Made by a program: the position numbers and the translations under genes. This document shows, one piece after another, positions 33,245-43,509 of a stretch of 64,000 nucleotides of DNA. Source of the DNA: JBGSUZ01 sp043770095 (GTDB taxonomy: Bacteria > Bacillota > Clostridia > Peptostreptococcales > Acidaminobacteraceae); the NCBI GenBank assembly GCA_043770095.1, contig JAYVIR010000081.1, forward strand, positions 62,001 to 126,000, written 5' to 3'. Under the pieces are notes generated by a model that made no database searches, was not told where the DNA came from, and was given only the letters and a program-made list of their open reading frames with translations. Numbering within the stretch: the stretch's first letter is position 1; every line of letters begins with the position of its first letter.

Positions 33245-33934
33245 ATGGCTCACAAAATTTTGATTATAGAAGACGAAAAAGACATCCGCGAAATTGTCGC
33301 TAAATACTTAGAGCAGGCTGGGTTTGAGGCTATACTGGCCTCGGAAGGCATCGACGGTCTGTCCAAATTTAGCGATTTTAAGCCCCAGCTTGTCATTTTA
33401 GATGTGATGATGCCCATTATTGACGGGTTTGAGGTCCTCAGGCAAATCCGTTTGATTTCAACCGTTCCCGTCATTTTGTTGACGGCTAAATACGAAGAAA
33501 AAGATCGACTTCGTGGGTTTGATATCGGCGCTGATGATTACGTCGTCAAACCCTTTAGTTCAAAAGAACTTGTCAAACGCGTCGAGGCGATTTTAAAACG
33601 CACCTATGCGCTGCCCTCTACAGATGAAAACCTCTATCTGCCACCCTTTGTCTTAGATTTAAAGCAGCAAAAACTCTTTCAGGATGAACTCGAAATTGAA
33701 ATTACAACCAAAGAGTTTTCCATTTTGAAAGTGTTCTTTACCAATCCTCATCAACTGCTTTCCAGAGAACAACTGATTGAAGACGCTTTCGGCTTTGATT
33801 ATGAGGGCTTTGATCGCAATATCGATTCCCACATTAAGAAACTGCGCCAAAAAATTGAACTCGACTCTAAAAATCCCCGTTATTTGAAAACGAAATACGG
33901 CGCCGGCTATGTCTTTGGAGGTGATCAACTATGA
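33245..33934 (+). CDS. OmpR-family response regulator
   Basis: 229 aa. Receiver domain with acidic pocket IIEDEKD, phospho-acceptor Asp in VILDVMMP near residue 52, and Lys in DYVVKPFS near 102; C-terminal winged helix with REQLIEDAFGFDYEGFDRNIDSHIKKLRQKI and KTKYGAGYVF. Start ATG 33245 has GAGG 8 nt upstream; the frame from 33167 is longer but lacks a site. It overlaps the kinase gene by 4 bp. The stimulus is not evident. Confidence 0.95.
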   Translation: MAHKILIIEDEKDIREIVAKYLEQAGFEAILASEGIDGLSKFSDFKPQLVILDVMMPIIDGFEVLRQIRLISTVPVILLTAKYEEKDRLRGFDIGADDYVVKPFSSKELVKRVEAILKRTYALPSTDENLYLPPFVLDLKQQKLFQDELEIEITTKEFSILKVFFTNPHQLLSREQLIEDAFGFDYEGFDRNIDSHIKKLRQKIELDSKNPRYLKTKYGAGYVFGGDQL

Positions 33935-35292
33935 GCATCAGAAGGCAATTGACATTAATCATTCTACTCACAGTCGTCCTCGCGGTGGGCCTAAACAGCT
34001 TGATTTCCAGTGGCTATCTGGATACCTATTTTAAAGGCTATATCCAGACTGAGTATAGCGAGCACGTCACTAAAATCAGCGACTTTGCAACAGCACTCCT
34101 TAATCATCCCGAAGTTGCGCCCGAGCAAGTTTCTGCAGATTTGGCGCGCTACTTGGACGATCCCATCATCCAAATACAAATTTTATCCGCCGATAAAACT
34201 GAGCGCTTAACCGTCAATAAAACTGCCACGGGCATGCATCAGAATATGATGCGAGGCAGACGTTTTCAGTCAACAGAAGAAGACTATTTTGCCTTGAAAA
34301 CAGGCGAAAAAGTCATTGGCTATCTGGTCATTTTAAGAAGTGCCGCCATACAGAGTTCTCAGTCCGTCATGCTCTTCAAATCCGCGCTTCGAATGGGCGG
34401 ACTGCTTTCAGTTGCCATTGTGCTGGCGCTTTCCATATTTTTTAGCCGATGGATCAGCCAACGATTGACACGCGACCTTCGAAAAACAGCCGAATATGCC
34501 AGCACCATCCAAACAAAACACGAGGACTTCCAAGACTATTCTAAAATACTGGAAATCAGCGCTATCCAGATCAGCCTTCAAGATTTATCGACAAAATTGA
34601 AACTCCAAAGCAACGTTCAAAAGGAAAAAGTAGATCAATTGACGCATGAGGCCAGAACGCCACTGACACTTTTAAAGGCACATATCGAGGGCATCTTAGA
34701 CAAGGTCGTGGATGCAGATGATAGCCGTCTTGAAAGCTGCCTGCACGAAATCAATACCCTTACGAATGTCATTAGCAATATTAAAAACGTCATTGATTAT
34801 AACGAAGAAGTCCTCTCTCCAAAACTTGAACACTTTGACCTGATTGCCGATGCCAAAAAAATTCTAAAAAGCATGACCCTTCAGTATGAACAGAAAGGCG
34901 TCAATCTGACACTAAGTGCACCTCACGCTCTATCCATTGTGAGCGATCGTGTTTTGCTGTCTCAAATTTTATACAACCTCCTCACCAACGCCTATAAATT
35001 TACACCCGCAGGTGGACAGGTTAACGTTAACCTCGAACTGGTGCACGCCGAAAATCAAGAGGCCGCTATTTGCATTTCAGTTATTGATAGCGGCATAGGC
35101 ATTGAGGCGCACTTACTTGAGCAATTGTTTGAACCTTACTACCGAGCGCCTAGTTCTAGGCATATTCCAGGAGAGGGTTTAGGTCTTTACATCGCAAAGA
35201 GAAATGCACTTGCTTTGGGTGGCGATTTGAAAGCTTCAAACGGAGTGGATGGGGGAAGTTGTTTTGTTTTAAGCTTGCCTGTGACACAATAG
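33931..35292 (+). CDS. Sensor histidine kinase
   Basis: 453 aa. Membrane helices at about 8-27 and 150-172 bracket an extracellular sensor domain of about 120 residues, followed by a linker, the DHp helix with phospho-His in DQLTHEARTPLT, and a HATPase with NLLTNAYKFTP (N box), DSGIGIE (G1) and GEGLGLYIAK (G2). It pairs with the response regulator just upstream (ATGA overlap). The H-E-A-R-T-P motif differs from the usual H-E-L-K/R-T-P but is seen in related kinases. Confidence 0.94.
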   Translation: MSIRRQLTLIILLTVVLAVGLNSLISSGYLDTYFKGYIQTEYSEHVTKISDFATALLNHPEVAPEQVSADLARYLDDPIIQIQILSADKTERLTVNKTATGMHQNMMRGRRFQSTEEDYFALKTGEKVIGYLVILRSAAIQSSQSVMLFKSALRMGGLLSVAIVLALSIFFSRWISQRLTRDLRKTAEYASTIQTKHEDFQDYSKILEISAIQISLQDLSTKLKLQSNVQKEKVDQLTHEARTPLTLLKAHIEGILDKVVDADDSRLESCLHEINTLTNVISNIKNVIDYNEEVLSPKLEHFDLIADAKKILKSMTLQYEQKGVNLTLSAPHALSIVSDRVLLSQILYNLLTNAYKFTPAGGQVNVNLELVHAENQEAAICISVIDSGIGIEAHLLEQLFEPYYRAPSSRHIPGEGLGLYIAKRNALALGGDLKASNGVDGGSCFVLSLPVTQ

Positions 35293-35339
35293 AAAAAGCG
35301 TCGATTTCTTGAGAACACTCTCGAAATCGACGCTTTTTT
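35293..35339. terminator. Bidirectional terminator
   Basis: AAAAAGCGTCGATTTC pairs with GAAATCGACGCTTTTTT (16 pairs), loop 14 nt. It ends both the two-component operon and the convergent SLH gene. Confidence 0.9.
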
Positions 35340-35366
35340 GTTTATTTTTAATGAAAGTAGATCAGC

Positions 35367-37691
35367 TTAAATTTCTCCCATAGCTTTAAGGAGGTTATAA
35401 ATAACAACTGCCGCTTGAGCACGTGTTGCATCTCCAGTGATTGTCGTTTCAGTACTTTTAATTTCAGCCGTTTTTGAGCCTGAAAGTTTAACCGCTTTGT
35501 TGATCATGTTAAACATTTGTTCACGAGTCAACTCCGCATCTGGGCTAAAGTTTCCTTTGTCCCCAACGATAAGACCATTGTCTGCTGCAATGCCTACCAC
35601 ATTTTTATACCATTTGTCCGCTCTAACGTCTTTAAAGGTTATTTTAGAATCCTTTGCTTTGAGGTTCAAACTTGCAACGATCATTTGCGTAAATTCAGCT
35701 CTCGTCACTTTGCGTTCTGGCGCAAAGTGATCTGCACTAATGCCACTGATCAATTGTCTCGCCGCAAGTACTTCGATTGGATTTTTTGCCCATGATACGC
35801 TGTCTTTAAAGACTTTATTGGATTCCATTATCGCGTAAGTGCTAAAATGATTTACTGAGAAGACAAGCTCACCAGCAGTATTCATTGTGATGACCATAGG
35901 TTTGAGGAATTCTACAGCATTCGATTTTACGCCATCAACCGTTTCAAAACCAAAATCAATAAATCCGCCTACTGACACGAAGTTATTTTTAGGCATCTTG
36001 CCCATGATTGCCGTTTTTTCTATCTCACCAACTGTATTCGCAGAAAGTGCTACCGGTTTGTCTGAAAGAAGGTTTAACGAACCTGGCGCAATAGAAATAC
36101 GCGCCGTTTCAGTTTTGACTTCAATACTTTTATTTGCAAGTTGAGCAGATTTGAAGAGATCTGGATTCATTTGAACCGTCACTTGATATAAACCTTTTTC
36201 TTCGCTTGCATTGATTTGAATTTTAGTAGTTGTTTGATCTTTGAGTTGAGCATCAAGTTTCTTTGATTCAATCATAAGATTCATTTTTGTCTCGCCAGCA
36301 CTGTTTTTAACGATAGTGCCTTCGCCTTGTGTCATTGGTTTAATGGTGGTGTCAATTGGCGTTGGTGTGGTTGGTGATGGTGGTGTTGTGGTTGATGGTT
36401 TCGTAACAACGTTTGACTTATCCTCATTGTCTTTTGCCGGTTTCACATAAGCAATTGCACTTGGATTAATTTGAATTAACACAGGGTCATGATCTGATAC
36501 ACGACCTTCTGATTCCAAAAACATTGCATTGATATTAACCGGATCAAAGTTAGAAGCATTAACCATATTTTTGCTCACTAAGATATGATCTAGAACTTGA
36601 GAACTGCCATTAAAAATGTAAGTCACTCTATCTCCTAGTGGGAGTGTATCATGCATATTGGTCATTTCTGCGCCCGCTAAAGCTCTAGCTGCTTTTGTGA
36701 ATTCAAAATCATTAAAATCACCCAAAGCAACTACTTTGGCATTGGAATTCGTTGCAATAATTTGTTTGATAAAAGTATTCACCGTTTCTGCTTGTTTAAT
36801 TCTATTCGCAAGCGGTGGGTCAATGAACGGCTGTACAGTGCCAAATACTGGCGAAGAACCACTTTTTGAACTAAAGTGATTTGCAATCACAAAATATGAT
36901 TGGTCCTTAAAAACAAACTCGGTTGCAAGTGATTTTCTTGTGCTATCAAAAATAGTTGAATCTGTTGGGATTATGCGGCCCGGATTGAGGGCTTGCCTTA
37001 GGCAGTATTATCTCAACGATATCAACTTCGTTTCTTGGATTAATTTGAATCATGTTAACATTATTCTTAATATCCACATAGGTTTTAACAACACCCGTGA
37101 TGCTATTCAAGCGAGTCCCTACTTCAAAGAGACTGCTACTTAGTTTACCTATATTAGCATATGCAATTCCGGTATTATCTATCAGAGAATATGCATTCCC
37201 AAGTTTAGTCCCGACTTCTGGCATTTTTAAAGTAACAAGCTGACCTTCTACAGCTTCTGTCATCTGACTCGCTGTGATTACTTTAGGTGTCACAACACCC
37301 GTTCCCATGACCTTGATAGCAGCCGAACTACTTGTGTAGATATTCCCATTTGTAAAATAATCCTCTTTGATGCCTGCTACAATAAGCGAATCTCCCACTT
37401 TGCAATTCGCATTGCCAGAAGGCTTCCATTTGAATTTGGAAATAATCGTGCATCTTTAATTTTAACAAATGCTGGCACAGAATAATTAAATGTTAATTCT
37501 GTACTATCCGTTAAATCCACTTTTGTTGCTTTCGCCTTAATACTGGCACTTGACGTAATGACAACTTCAGATTTAGGTGCATACTCACCACCATTGATTG
37601 CTGTAAAGGATAACGCGGCAATCATCAACAAAGAAATGGCTTTATTGATCTTATGCTTCATTTTCTTAATCATTATCATTATGCCTCCCAC
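35367..37691 (-). pseudogene. Broken S-layer-anchored extracellular nuclease
   Basis: Three frames together read as one ancestral secreted nuclease. Fragment 1 (37691-37377) has a signal peptide and the first part of an N-terminal domain. Fragment 2 (37398-36946) continues an OB-like domain (GDSLIVAGIKEDYF, ending IIQINPRNEVDIVEI). Fragment 3 (open from about 36975 to 35367) holds the second half of an endonuclease/exonuclease/phosphatase domain (ANHFSSKSG, VVALGDFND, VSDHDPVLI) and two to three SLH domains (FKDVRADKWYKN, TRAQAAVVIYNLL). The first half of the nuclease domain is absent at the fragment 2/3 junction, so a deletion plus frameshifts destroyed it. Fragment 3 from GTG 36890 could still be translated. 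Confidence 0.75.
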
Positions 37692-37853
37692 TCAAAAGTA
37701 ATTTTTCGAAAAAATAGTTTTCTATTTTACTTGTTCACAATAGTCAGAAAACTGATTCTTCTTAGCTTATAGGTGACACGGATCCGCCAGTTTATACTCT
37801 AGACTCTTTGTTTTATTTTAATTTTGTAACTTTTATATACACATTAATAACTC

Positions 37854-37889
37854 AAAAAGGACATCGTAAAGTCTACGATGTCCCTTTTT
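37854..37889 (-). terminator. Terminator of the PHP gene
   Basis: AAAAAGG-GACATCGTA pairs with TACGATGTCC-TTTTT on the minus strand, loop 5 nt, then T. Confidence 0.85.
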
Positions 37890-37914
37890 GCTATATACAC
37901 TTCAACTTCTCAAC

Positions 37915-40900
37915 TTATTTTTTCTTAGTAAAAACCTTCACTAGATAAATTGCTTTACTCCCATCTTCCGCCGTTACCGTATATAATTGAAGCCATCTAA
38001 AATCTCTTGCTTCTCCACTAGGCGGACTTACCTTTGAACCACTTTGAGTAATCGTTGGAACCAATGCTTTCAAATTTGTTCCGTAAGGTACAGTAAGAGT
38101 GATTACATTAAGTGATTCATTAATGTTGCCAATTACAGCTGGCTTTAATCCATTAAAATTAAACGATTCAATGGCTTTCGCAGGATTTTGTTTTACGCTA
38201 ACACTCACAACGTAAACAGCGATTGTTCCATCGGCTGCTGTAATGGTATAGCTTTGTGGCGTTGTAAAATCTGCCGCTGCATTACTCATTGGGCTAACGC
38301 TTTGGCCTTCATGATTAATGCTTGGCACTAAATTTTTAATATCAGTTCCATACGGAACTGTAAGCTTGATTGTTTTTTTACTTTCATTAACCACACCCAT
38401 AACTGGTGGCGTTAATCCTTTAAAATTAAACGATCTAATGGCTTTTGCCGGATTTTGTTTTACAATCACCGTCACAACATAGACAGCCGTAGTGCCGTCT
38501 TCGGCTCTTACTGTATACGATTGAGGGGTTCTAAAGTCTCTTGAGTGGCCACTCTCTGGGCTTATTGCTACACCCGTTTGCGTAATTTTAGGAACCATCC
38601 ATCTCACATTTGTCCCATAAGGTACCGTAAGCGTGATTGTTTTTTCAGCTTCATTGATATTGCCCACAACCGTTGGATGTGGCCATTTAAACTCAAATGA
38701 CTTAATCGCTTTGGCTGAATTTTTTGCAATAGTCGCACTCACGATGTAAGTAGCGGTCGTGTCATTTGCCGCTGTCACAATATAACTCTGAGGCGTTGTA
38801 AAATCTCTTACAACATCAGTCGCTGGACTGATACTTGCACCCTCGTGAACAATACTTGGAATCAAAGTTTTTAAAACTTTTGCATTCGTTCCATATGGCA
38901 ATACCAAACTAATCGTTTTCGCAGATTCATTTATGTTCCCAACAATCGCTGGTGTAAATCCGTTAAGGTTAAACGATGAGATTGCTTTAGCAGGGTTCTT
39001 GCTAATCAAAACAATTTCAGCACGATCGCGCACTCTGAGTCTGCTTCCATCAGTATCCACTGATGAGAAACCAACTGCAGAAATGGTATCATTTACAGCT
39101 ATTACCGGCGTGCTGATTCCTGCTGTAATATAGCCATCAACAAAGATTCTTGAATTTCCAGTCCCGTCATTGACAACAATTTCTTTGAGCATATTCTTAT
39201 CTGCAATGATTGAAACGACACGTCCGCTCACTTTTAAAAGTTTGCCTAAGTTGATAGAATCCATTGATTCTTTTGTCGTAATAGTCGTAGGTATCACTAC
39301 AACTGCTGGCACGTCAATTTTTTCAATACTCTCTACCGTGAGTTGTTTTTCACCTTGATATTCGCCAACAAGACCTGTCACCTTTACCGTGTCACCAATT
39401 TTGTAGTTCCCTGCAACGGGGAATAAATTAATGCCACCAGTACTGTCTTGGATATAAATACAATCGAAGAAAGCTGTTTCTTTGTCATAGCCGCTTGCAT
39501 TAGAAGCCACTACGCCTTGTACCATAAATCGATCGTATTTTTCGCCTTTTTGGACTGTTGCAATCGGTGTAATCGGTCTTTCTGGTTTGATTAAATCTAG
39601 TACATTTCTTACAATAGCATAGTTACTGTTTTGAAGTGTTGTTGAATTGTCCACTTCCACTTTCACTTCAAAGTTTGAGAAGAAGGTTACGCCAGAAGCC
39701 AATAAGAATCCGCCGCCTGGCAATTTCTCAGAGGCAAGCGCAACTGCGCAGCCAGAAGCTACCGTTGTAACATGATCTGGTTTAAGCGTTTTAGTCGTCG
39801 CCATTCCAGCCCATTTAACACCTTTGGCAGTAGGTGAACCCGTAATCAATTTTTCTACTTTTCCGGAAGTGAGTGCTTCTGGATCAAGCTTTAGCGAGTT
39901 TCCTGAGTAGAAACTAAAATTCTCATTTGTCTTTCCTTGTACATCTTTTAAGAAAGGCGAATTCGAAGCATAGTTATAATTGGTAAAGGCTAATCTGAAA
40001 ATATCCGCGGATGTGATTGTAGGATCTACGACTTCATCGTCGTTAAATCTAGTAGTTGCGCCAATTGCTGCTAAAATATTATTGCTGATAGTCGCTGCAC
40101 GTTCGTTCTCAGGCAACTCTTTAGCAAAGTCTCCAACACTGCTGTTGTAAGCGCTTAAGCGCTCGCCAGTAGAAGTCAAAATGATATTCCCGCCATTATC
40201 TGCAAATTTCTTAATGGCTGTTAATTCAGCTTCTGTATAATTCTTTGCAACATAGGCTGAGAATGTATGTCTCTCTGGTGTAGATAGTACAAGCGCTGAC
40301 ATACCCTTAAGCGTTTCATCCGAAATTTCAGTTAAAATTCGGGTCACTCGCACACTTTTTGTTCCAGCGATTGAAATGAAGTTTAAATCGCTATCTTTGT
40401 AATTACCGGTAACGTAGAAATTGCTATGAGCCCCGTCAATTGCTATATTGACAACATCTGTCAACTTGATGACGTCAAGCTTAACAATCGCATTAAAGCT
40501 ATAGTCCGTCTTATTTAACGATGCCGTCACCTTGACCTTTACGTCATATTTACCTTGGCGCTTTGGCGTAAATTTGAAATTGTAATTCTTATTGGTCAAT
40601 GAGCCGATGCTATCTTGCAATGTTTCTGTTCCAACCACTTCACCGTCTACAACATACTCAATTTTCGAAACGTTTAGGTTAGTAGATTCATTGTTAAATA
40701 CATTGGTAACAATGTTCATTTCTTCACCGACAACATGCATCGTTGATTCACTTTTTGAATCTCCAATACCAATTTTAGTCACTTCGCCTACCCAAATTGG
40801 CGCTGTTACAGCGGTATCTTTGTCTGCTTCTTCAACACGAACATAGTAATAAGAATAAGAAGGGTCTAATGTTACATTCCAATCAATTTTATTGTCAGTT

Positions 40901-43110
40901 ACAGCTTTAGTCGCTACGACAACGCCACCGTTTGCAATAATAGACACTCTTTCAATCTTATCTGTAAGATCTGGATCTTCAACGGATACCTTTACATCCA
41001 ACGAATTTGGCTTTTGCTCAAACACTGCGCCAAGCACTTCGCCATTGATTGAATAGTTGATTTTAATATTGTTGTCTTCTGTCGCATAGACTTTCATTTC
41101 AGACATGGCAGCATAAATGCCCGTCTCAGAAAAATCATCTGTCAAAATAACCGTTCTGGCAGTGTTGGCATCGCCCCACTTACCTTTGTGATTATCTTGG
41201 TTATTTGTTGGTGCTACATGCCAGCCCTTATCTAAAGCCCTTTGATAATAATCATATGAAGCGAAATAGCCACCTGTTCCTACTGCGCCCTCTCCATTTC
41301 CAACTTCAATTAAACTCACTTGCTTGTCAATCTCAGGTGAGTAGAAACCAAAGTTTTGGAAATCACCAAAAGTAGGTCCTGGATGGTTAAATTGAGAAAT
41401 TGTTTGAGGATAACCTTTAAGCAAATCATAGTAAGCTTTTAATCCCGCGCCACCTGGAACAACATATTGAGGATCATTACGACTCACAAAGCCTGTAGAA
41501 TTAAAGGTATTCATGTGACCATATTGTCCCGACCATGTCATTTCATAAGCATAAATGCCCACAAAGGTACCATCGGTTAATTCTTTCGCTGCGGCTTTAC
41601 CATCTTTCCACTTGGTTACCGTTGTTGAACCCGTTGCAAGTTCTCCGATAACATCATTGTCCATTTTTCCGAGCGCCGTACTCTTATCTAAATAATTAGA
41701 GTGGTCTGTAATCGCTAAGAAGTCAATTTGTGACGCTTCTTTTGCATAAGCAAAAGCTTCTCTTGGTGTCCCTATGCCATCTGAAGCACTTGTATGAGAG
41801 TGTAGTTGACCAAAATAAAGCTTTTGAATGCCAACTATTTTTTGAGTGTAATTTAACACCAATGGATTGCTAGGAAGGTAACCGTCAATAGTGGCAACGG
41901 CTTCTATTTTCACTGGGAACATATCCACTGTCACTTTTATAGGTTCGTTATATACCTTTGAAGGTTCAATAACTTGATCAGACAGTCCTTCTTTTTTTGT
42001 GACGATATAGCGAATAATTGCGCCCTGAGAGCCACTTTTAAGGGTGATAATCGAATCTGCTAATATCTTCCCATTAAATTTATTTGGAATAATGGCATCC
42101 ACTTTTGCTTGTTGGAACACATACATCTTTGTTCGTGATTCTTCTGTTGGCGTGATTGCTTTTACTTTTACAGTCACAGGTAGCACCGATAGTATAACGG
42201 GTTTATCTGCAGAATACTTTACGTAAGTAGTGTCATTGTTTAACGCATACACAATGTCCGAAGCGGGATCGCCATTAGTAAAACTCAATGGCGTTCCAAG
42301 ACCCACAAATCCAGAGGACAAGTTTGAAACTGGCGTCAAATTGGTCACCATTTCTGAACCTGTCACAAGGATGCTATTGATATTTCCAGTCCCGCCAGAA
42401 GAAATTGCATTCGTACCACCTGCACTGGTATTTGAAGCCACTAACCATCTAACATAAATTTTATCTTGATTCCCTGTTGCTTCTGGAAGATTTACATCGT
42501 TAAGTAATTTTGTAAGTGGCAACGCATTTCCAACCACAAATGCACCACCATCGACGTTATTGAAACTCACCCCATCAAGACTATATTGCAGTTGAAAATC
42601 TCTTGGTCCTGTTCCAGAGGATCTATGTGATGAAGATATTTTAATGTTTTTGAAATGCTTCGTTGAAAACGTCGCTTGCCAGTACTTGACGCCAGCGCCA
42701 TTGTCCCACGTGTTTGTAGAAAGGCTCGAAGAACTAAAAGTTGGTTTACCCTTGTAAGATGCATCTCTTGTTAATAATGGCGCTGTTGCTTGATATTCGC
42801 CACCAGTTGCAGGAATGCTCATCAGGTCAGCACCTACGGTTATGTCCCACTTAACAATATTATAAGTATCACCTATAGTTGATTCTCTTGGCGGCATGAC
42901 AATTGGCGCAACGACTGCGCCTCCTGATGTTGAACTTTCTGGTGCGACAACGACCGCGCCACCCGTCGCTACACTGGGTGCATCAAGTGCAATTGCACTA
43001 CTTTGCGTAATACTTTCTGCAAACCCCATATTCAGCGGTGCAACACTACTGAATAATAATGCAAAAATCAATAAAATACTTAATTGCTGTGAATTTTTTC
43101 TTTTATTCAT
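37915..43110 (-). CDS. Giant secreted PHP-domain metallohydrolase (CehA/McbA-like)
   Basis: 1731 aa. Signal peptide (1-31); a ligand-binding-like beta domain (about 85-250); a CHB_HEX_C-like domain (about 335-430); a PHP domain (about 435-690) with GQLHSHTSASDG, FLAITDHSNYL, QFNHPGPTFG and NNQDNHKG metal ligands; Ig-like sheets; an amidotransferase-like Rossmann domain (about 885-1050, FADNGGNIILTSTGERL); an OB-fold (KGEKYDRFMVQGVV); and four tandem DUF5018-like repeats (about 1385-1731). The PHP domain probably hydrolyses a phosphoester or lactone outside the cell. No SLH or sortase anchor is seen. Its OB-fold resembles that in the broken nuclease downstream. Confidence 0.85.
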   Translation of the reverse strand: MNKRKNSQQLSILLIFALLFSSVAPLNMGFAESITQSSAIALDAPSVATGGAVVVAPESSTSGGAVVAPIVMPPRESTIGDTYNIVKWDITVGADLMSIPATGGEYQATAPLLTRDASYKGKPTFSSSSLSTNTWDNGAGVKYWQATFSTKHFKNIKISSSHRSSGTGPRDFQLQYSLDGVSFNNVDGGAFVVGNALPLTKLLNDVNLPEATGNQDKIYVRWLVASNTSAGGTNAISSGGTGNINSILVTGSEMVTNLTPVSNLSSGFVGLGTPLSFTNGDPASDIVYALNNDTTYVKYSADKPVILSVLPVTVKVKAITPTEESRTKMYVFQQAKVDAIIPNKFNGKILADSIITLKSGSQGAIIRYIVTKKEGLSDQVIEPSKVYNEPIKVTVDMFPVKIEAVATIDGYLPSNPLVLNYTQKIVGIQKLYFGQLHSHTSASDGIGTPREAFAYAKEASQIDFLAITDHSNYLDKSTALGKMDNDVIGELATGSTTVTKWKDGKAAAKELTDGTFVGIYAYEMTWSGQYGHMNTFNSTGFVSRNDPQYVVPGGAGLKAYYDLLKGYPQTISQFNHPGPTFGDFQNFGFYSPEIDKQVSLIEVGNGEGAVGTGGYFASYDYYQRALDKGWHVAPTNNQDNHKGKWGDANTARTVILTDDFSETGIYAAMSEMKVYATEDNNIKINYSINGEVLGAVFEQKPNSLDVKVSVEDPDLTDKIERVSIIANGGVVVATKAVTDNKIDWNVTLDPSYSYYYVRVEEADKDTAVTAPIWVGEVTKIGIGDSKSESTMHVVGEEMNIVTNVFNNESTNLNVSKIEYVVDGEVVGTETLQDSIGSLTNKNYNFKFTPKRQGKYDVKVKVTASLNKTDYSFNAIVKLDVIKLTDVVNIAIDGAHSNFYVTGNYKDSDLNFISIAGTKSVRVTRILTEISDETLKGMSALVLSTPERHTFSAYVAKNYTEAELTAIKKFADNGGNIILTSTGERLSAYNSSVGDFAKELPENERAATISNNILAAIGATTRFNDDEVVDPTITSADIFRLAFTNYNYASNSPFLKDVQGKTNENFSFYSGNSLKLDPEALTSGKVEKLITGSPTAKGVKWAGMATTKTLKPDHVTTVASGCAVALASEKLPGGGFLLASGVTFFSNFEVKVEVDNSTTLQNSNYAIVRNVLDLIKPERPITPIATVQKGEKYDRFMVQGVVASNASGYDKETAFFDCIYIQDSTGGINLFPVAGNYKIGDTVKVTGLVGEYQGEKQLTVESIEKIDVPAVVVIPTTITTKESMDSINLGKLLKVSGRVVSIIADKNMLKEIVVNDGTGNSRIFVDGYITAGISTPVIAVNDTISAVGFSSVDTDGSRLRVRDRAEIVLISKNPAKAISSFNLNGFTPAIVGNINESAKTISLVLPYGTNAKVLKTLIPSIVHEGASISPATDVVRDFTTPQSYIVTAANDTTATYIVSATIAKNSAKAIKSFEFKWPHPTVVGNINEAEKTITLTVPYGTNVRWMVPKITQTGVAISPESGHSRDFRTPQSYTVRAEDGTTAVYVVTVIVKQNPAKAIRSFNFKGLTPPVMGVVNESKKTIKLTVPYGTDIKNLVPSINHEGQSVSPMSNAAADFTTPQSYTITAADGTIAVYVVSVSVKQNPAKAIESFNFNGLKPAVIGNINESLNVITLTVPYGTNLKALVPTITQSGSKVSPPSGEARDFRWLQLYTVTAEDGSKAIYLVKVFTKKK
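37918..38995 (-). repeat. Four tandem DUF5018-like coding repeats
   Basis: About 87-residue units each begin with N-[PS]-AKAI-x-SF and contain VPYGT and a DF-[TR]-x-x-QSYTV-x-A block: units open NPAKAISSF, NSAKAIKSF, NPAKAIRSF and NPAKAIESF. DNA identity between neighbours is high enough to allow recombination and copy-number change. Confidence 0.85.
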
Positions 43111-43216
43111 TACACGTCCCCTCCTCTTTCAACTGAGTATCCCAATTTACTCGAAACGTGTTTTAGTATAACGCATAAAGATGTCAAAATATTCTGAACT
43201 TTTTCGACACAACTAT

Positions 43217-43353
43217 GCAATTTATACTACACGCAACAAGTTATTTATACCGCATTCTATTCAAAAGGTCAATCCCTATTTAGCTATCTTTAAAAACAAG
43301 TCACACAAGATTCAAAATATTGTAATTACTACACAAAGCATTATTTATACCGC
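43217..43353. repeat. Direct repeats upstream of the PHP gene
   Basis: The 13-mer TTATTTATACCGC occurs at 43241-43253 and again exactly 100 bp later at 43341-43353. A degenerate copy (ATTTATACTACACGC) is at 43220-43234. The gap 43111-43509 holds no gene. Its purpose is unclear; a repeated operator for the divergent giant secreted protein is possible. Confidence 0.45.
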
Positions 43354-43509
43354 TTCACAAATGGCAACACTACCCAATTCATACTTTTTGCAAGACAACT
43401 CAACAGACAACTGACAACAAATTCCTAAATTAAATACAAAAAAATAAGCAACTGCAACCTATTAAAAATAAACAGGTTCACTATTGCTCTTTCGTCTTAG
43501 TTGTTTTAC

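Noticed and set aside
33991..34210. Small frames on both strands inside the histidine kinase gene
   Set aside because: Overlapped by a well-supported kinase gene with translational coupling.
43181..43414. 77-aa plus-strand frame in the gap upstream of the PHP gene
   Set aside because: No ribosome site and no family; contains the direct repeats and is AT-rich intergenic DNA.
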